From assembly GCA_017861475.1 (NCBI GenBank), contig JAGFXV010000097.1, positions 1 to 6,243 of the forward strand: 6,243 nucleotides of DNA, read 5' to 3'. This DNA is from Bacillota bacterium. Its GTDB lineage: Bacteria > Bacillota > Syntrophomonadia > Syntrophomonadales > Syntrophomonadaceae. The notes beneath the pieces were generated by a model, which searched no databases, was not told the DNA's origin, and saw nothing but the letters and a program-made list of their open reading frames with translations. Numbering within the stretch: position 1 is the first letter of the stretch; each line of letters opens with the position of its first letter. The position numbers were made by a program, and so were the translations under genes. This document shows positions 5,708 to 6,243 of the stretch, piece by piece.

Positions 5708-6133
5708 TTAATCAACTACTTTTAGACCCATACTGCGAGCGGTTCCTTCAATCATTCTGACTGCAGCATCCAGATCAGCAGCATTAAGGTCTTCTTTTTT
5801 CATTTCGGCTATTTCCACCAGTTTGGCACGATTTACCGTACCTACCTTTTTCTTGTTGGGTTCTCCGGAACCTTTTTCAACATTGGCAGCTTTCTTAAGC
5901 AAATCTGATGCCGGTGGTGATTTAAGTACGAAGGTAAAGGATCTATCCTCATATACGGTTATTTCTACCGGTACAATAAATCCGGTCTGGTTCGCAGTTT
6001 TAGCATTATATTCTTTACAGAAACCCATAATGTTAACACCATACTGACCAAGCGCAGGTCCTACCGGGGGTGCAGGTGTTGCTTTGCCTGCTTTGATTTG
6101 CAGAGAAACTTTGCCCATAACCCTTTTGGCCAC
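5708..6133 (-). CDS. rplK: 50S ribosomal protein L11
   Basis: The 141-residue protein binds the GTPase-centre rRNA next to L10 and is needed for factor-dependent GTP hydrolysis and for stringent-response sensing on the ribosome. The N-terminal domain (about 1-70) has the conserved proline-rich segment [20 protein letters not shown] (17-36), the part that contacts thiopeptide antibiotics in this family. The rRNA-binding C-terminal domain (about 73-141) includes [11 protein letters not shown] (73-83), [17 protein letters not shown] (96-112) and the signature [12 protein letters not shown] (130-141). The start is GTG at 6133, because the family begins MAKKV and the Shine-Dalgarno TAAGGAGG fits this codon. 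The ATG at codon 6 would remove the conserved N-terminus. It follows nusG by only 12 nt. Confidence 0.97.
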   Translation of the reverse strand: MAKRVMGKVSLQIKAGKATPAPPVGPALGQYGVNIMGFCKEYNAKTANQTGFIVPVEITVYEDRSFTFVLKSPPASDLLKKAANVEKGSGEPNKKKVGTVNRAKLVEIAEMKKEDLNAADLDAAVRMIEGTARSMGLKVVD

Positions 6134-6140
6134 AATTACA

Positions 6141-6148
6141 CCTCCTTA
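6141..6148 (-). promoter_or_regulatory. Shine-Dalgarno of rplK overlapping the nusG stop codon
   Basis: TAAGGAGG on the minus strand contains the nusG TAA stop (6146-6148) and ends 7 nt before the rplK GTG start. It fixes the GTG start and suggests coupled translation of nusG and rplK. Confidence 0.8.
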
Positions 6149-6243
6149 CAGTTTGTCTATTTGTTCATAATCCAGTTCAACAGGGGTTTCCCTGCCAAAC
6201 ATGGAAATACTGACTCTTACCTTGCCGCGGTCTGGCAGCAATT
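6146..6243 (-). CDS. nusG: Transcription termination/antitermination factor NusG, C-terminal fragment
   Basis: Only the last 31 codons and the stop are present; the gene enters from the right edge. The translation LLPDRGKVRVSISMFGRETP followed by VELDYEQIDKL is the end of the NusG KOW domain, with the hallmark V.VSMFGRETPVEL strand and closing acidic tail. This domain contacts S10 or Rho and links transcription to translation or to termination. The nusG-rplK-rplA order matches the standard bacterial cluster, which supports the call despite the short fragment. Confidence 0.92.
   Translation of the reverse strand, partial: LLPDRGKVRVSISMFGRETPVELDYEQIDKL

Overview
The window is a piece of chromosome from a low-to-moderate GC bacterium, most likely an anaerobic member of the Bacillota (Clostridia or a relative). 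The reasons are the strong AGGAGG-type ribosome binding sites, the GTG and TTG starts, a Firmicutes-style L10 leader with a transcription attenuator, and acyl-CoA:acetate CoA-transferases of the type used in butyrate and syntrophic fatty-acid metabolism. All genes lie on the minus strand, so transcription runs from high to low coordinates. The assignment rests on sequence character only; no species is identified.

Right part (about 6243 down to 3667): the conserved ribosomal protein cluster nusG (last 31 codons only), rplK (L11), rplA (L1), rplJ (L10) and rplL (L7/L12). Two gaps carry recognisable control RNA. The rplK-rplA gap holds a hairpin next to the rplA ribosome binding site that resembles the L1 site of 23S rRNA. 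The rplA-rplJ gap holds an L10 leader with a terminator and a competing antiterminator pairing. A strong intrinsic terminator follows rplL. The expected rpoB does not follow.

Middle (3236-3707): a 472-bp AT-rich intergenic region that looks like a complete sigma-54 control region. It has a near-consensus -24/-12 element (TGGTATGTATTTTGCA) about 85 bp upstream of the first CoA-transferase start. A 15-nt direct repeat, two copies exactly 21 bp apart, lies where enhancer sites normally sit. There are also two further inverted repeats.

Left part (3235 down to 1): two different full-length family I-type CoA-transferases in tandem, one like 4-hydroxybutyrate CoA-transferase and one like butyryl-CoA:acetate CoA-transferase. 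A perfect 14-bp inverted repeat follows, then the N-terminal PAS domain of a gene cut by the window edge. This PAS domain is of the kind found at the front of sigma-54 enhancer-binding regulators. The working model is that the PAS protein senses a metabolite and switches on the CoA-transferase pair from the sigma-54 promoter. The sequence supports every part except the regulator's AAA+ domain, which lies outside the window.
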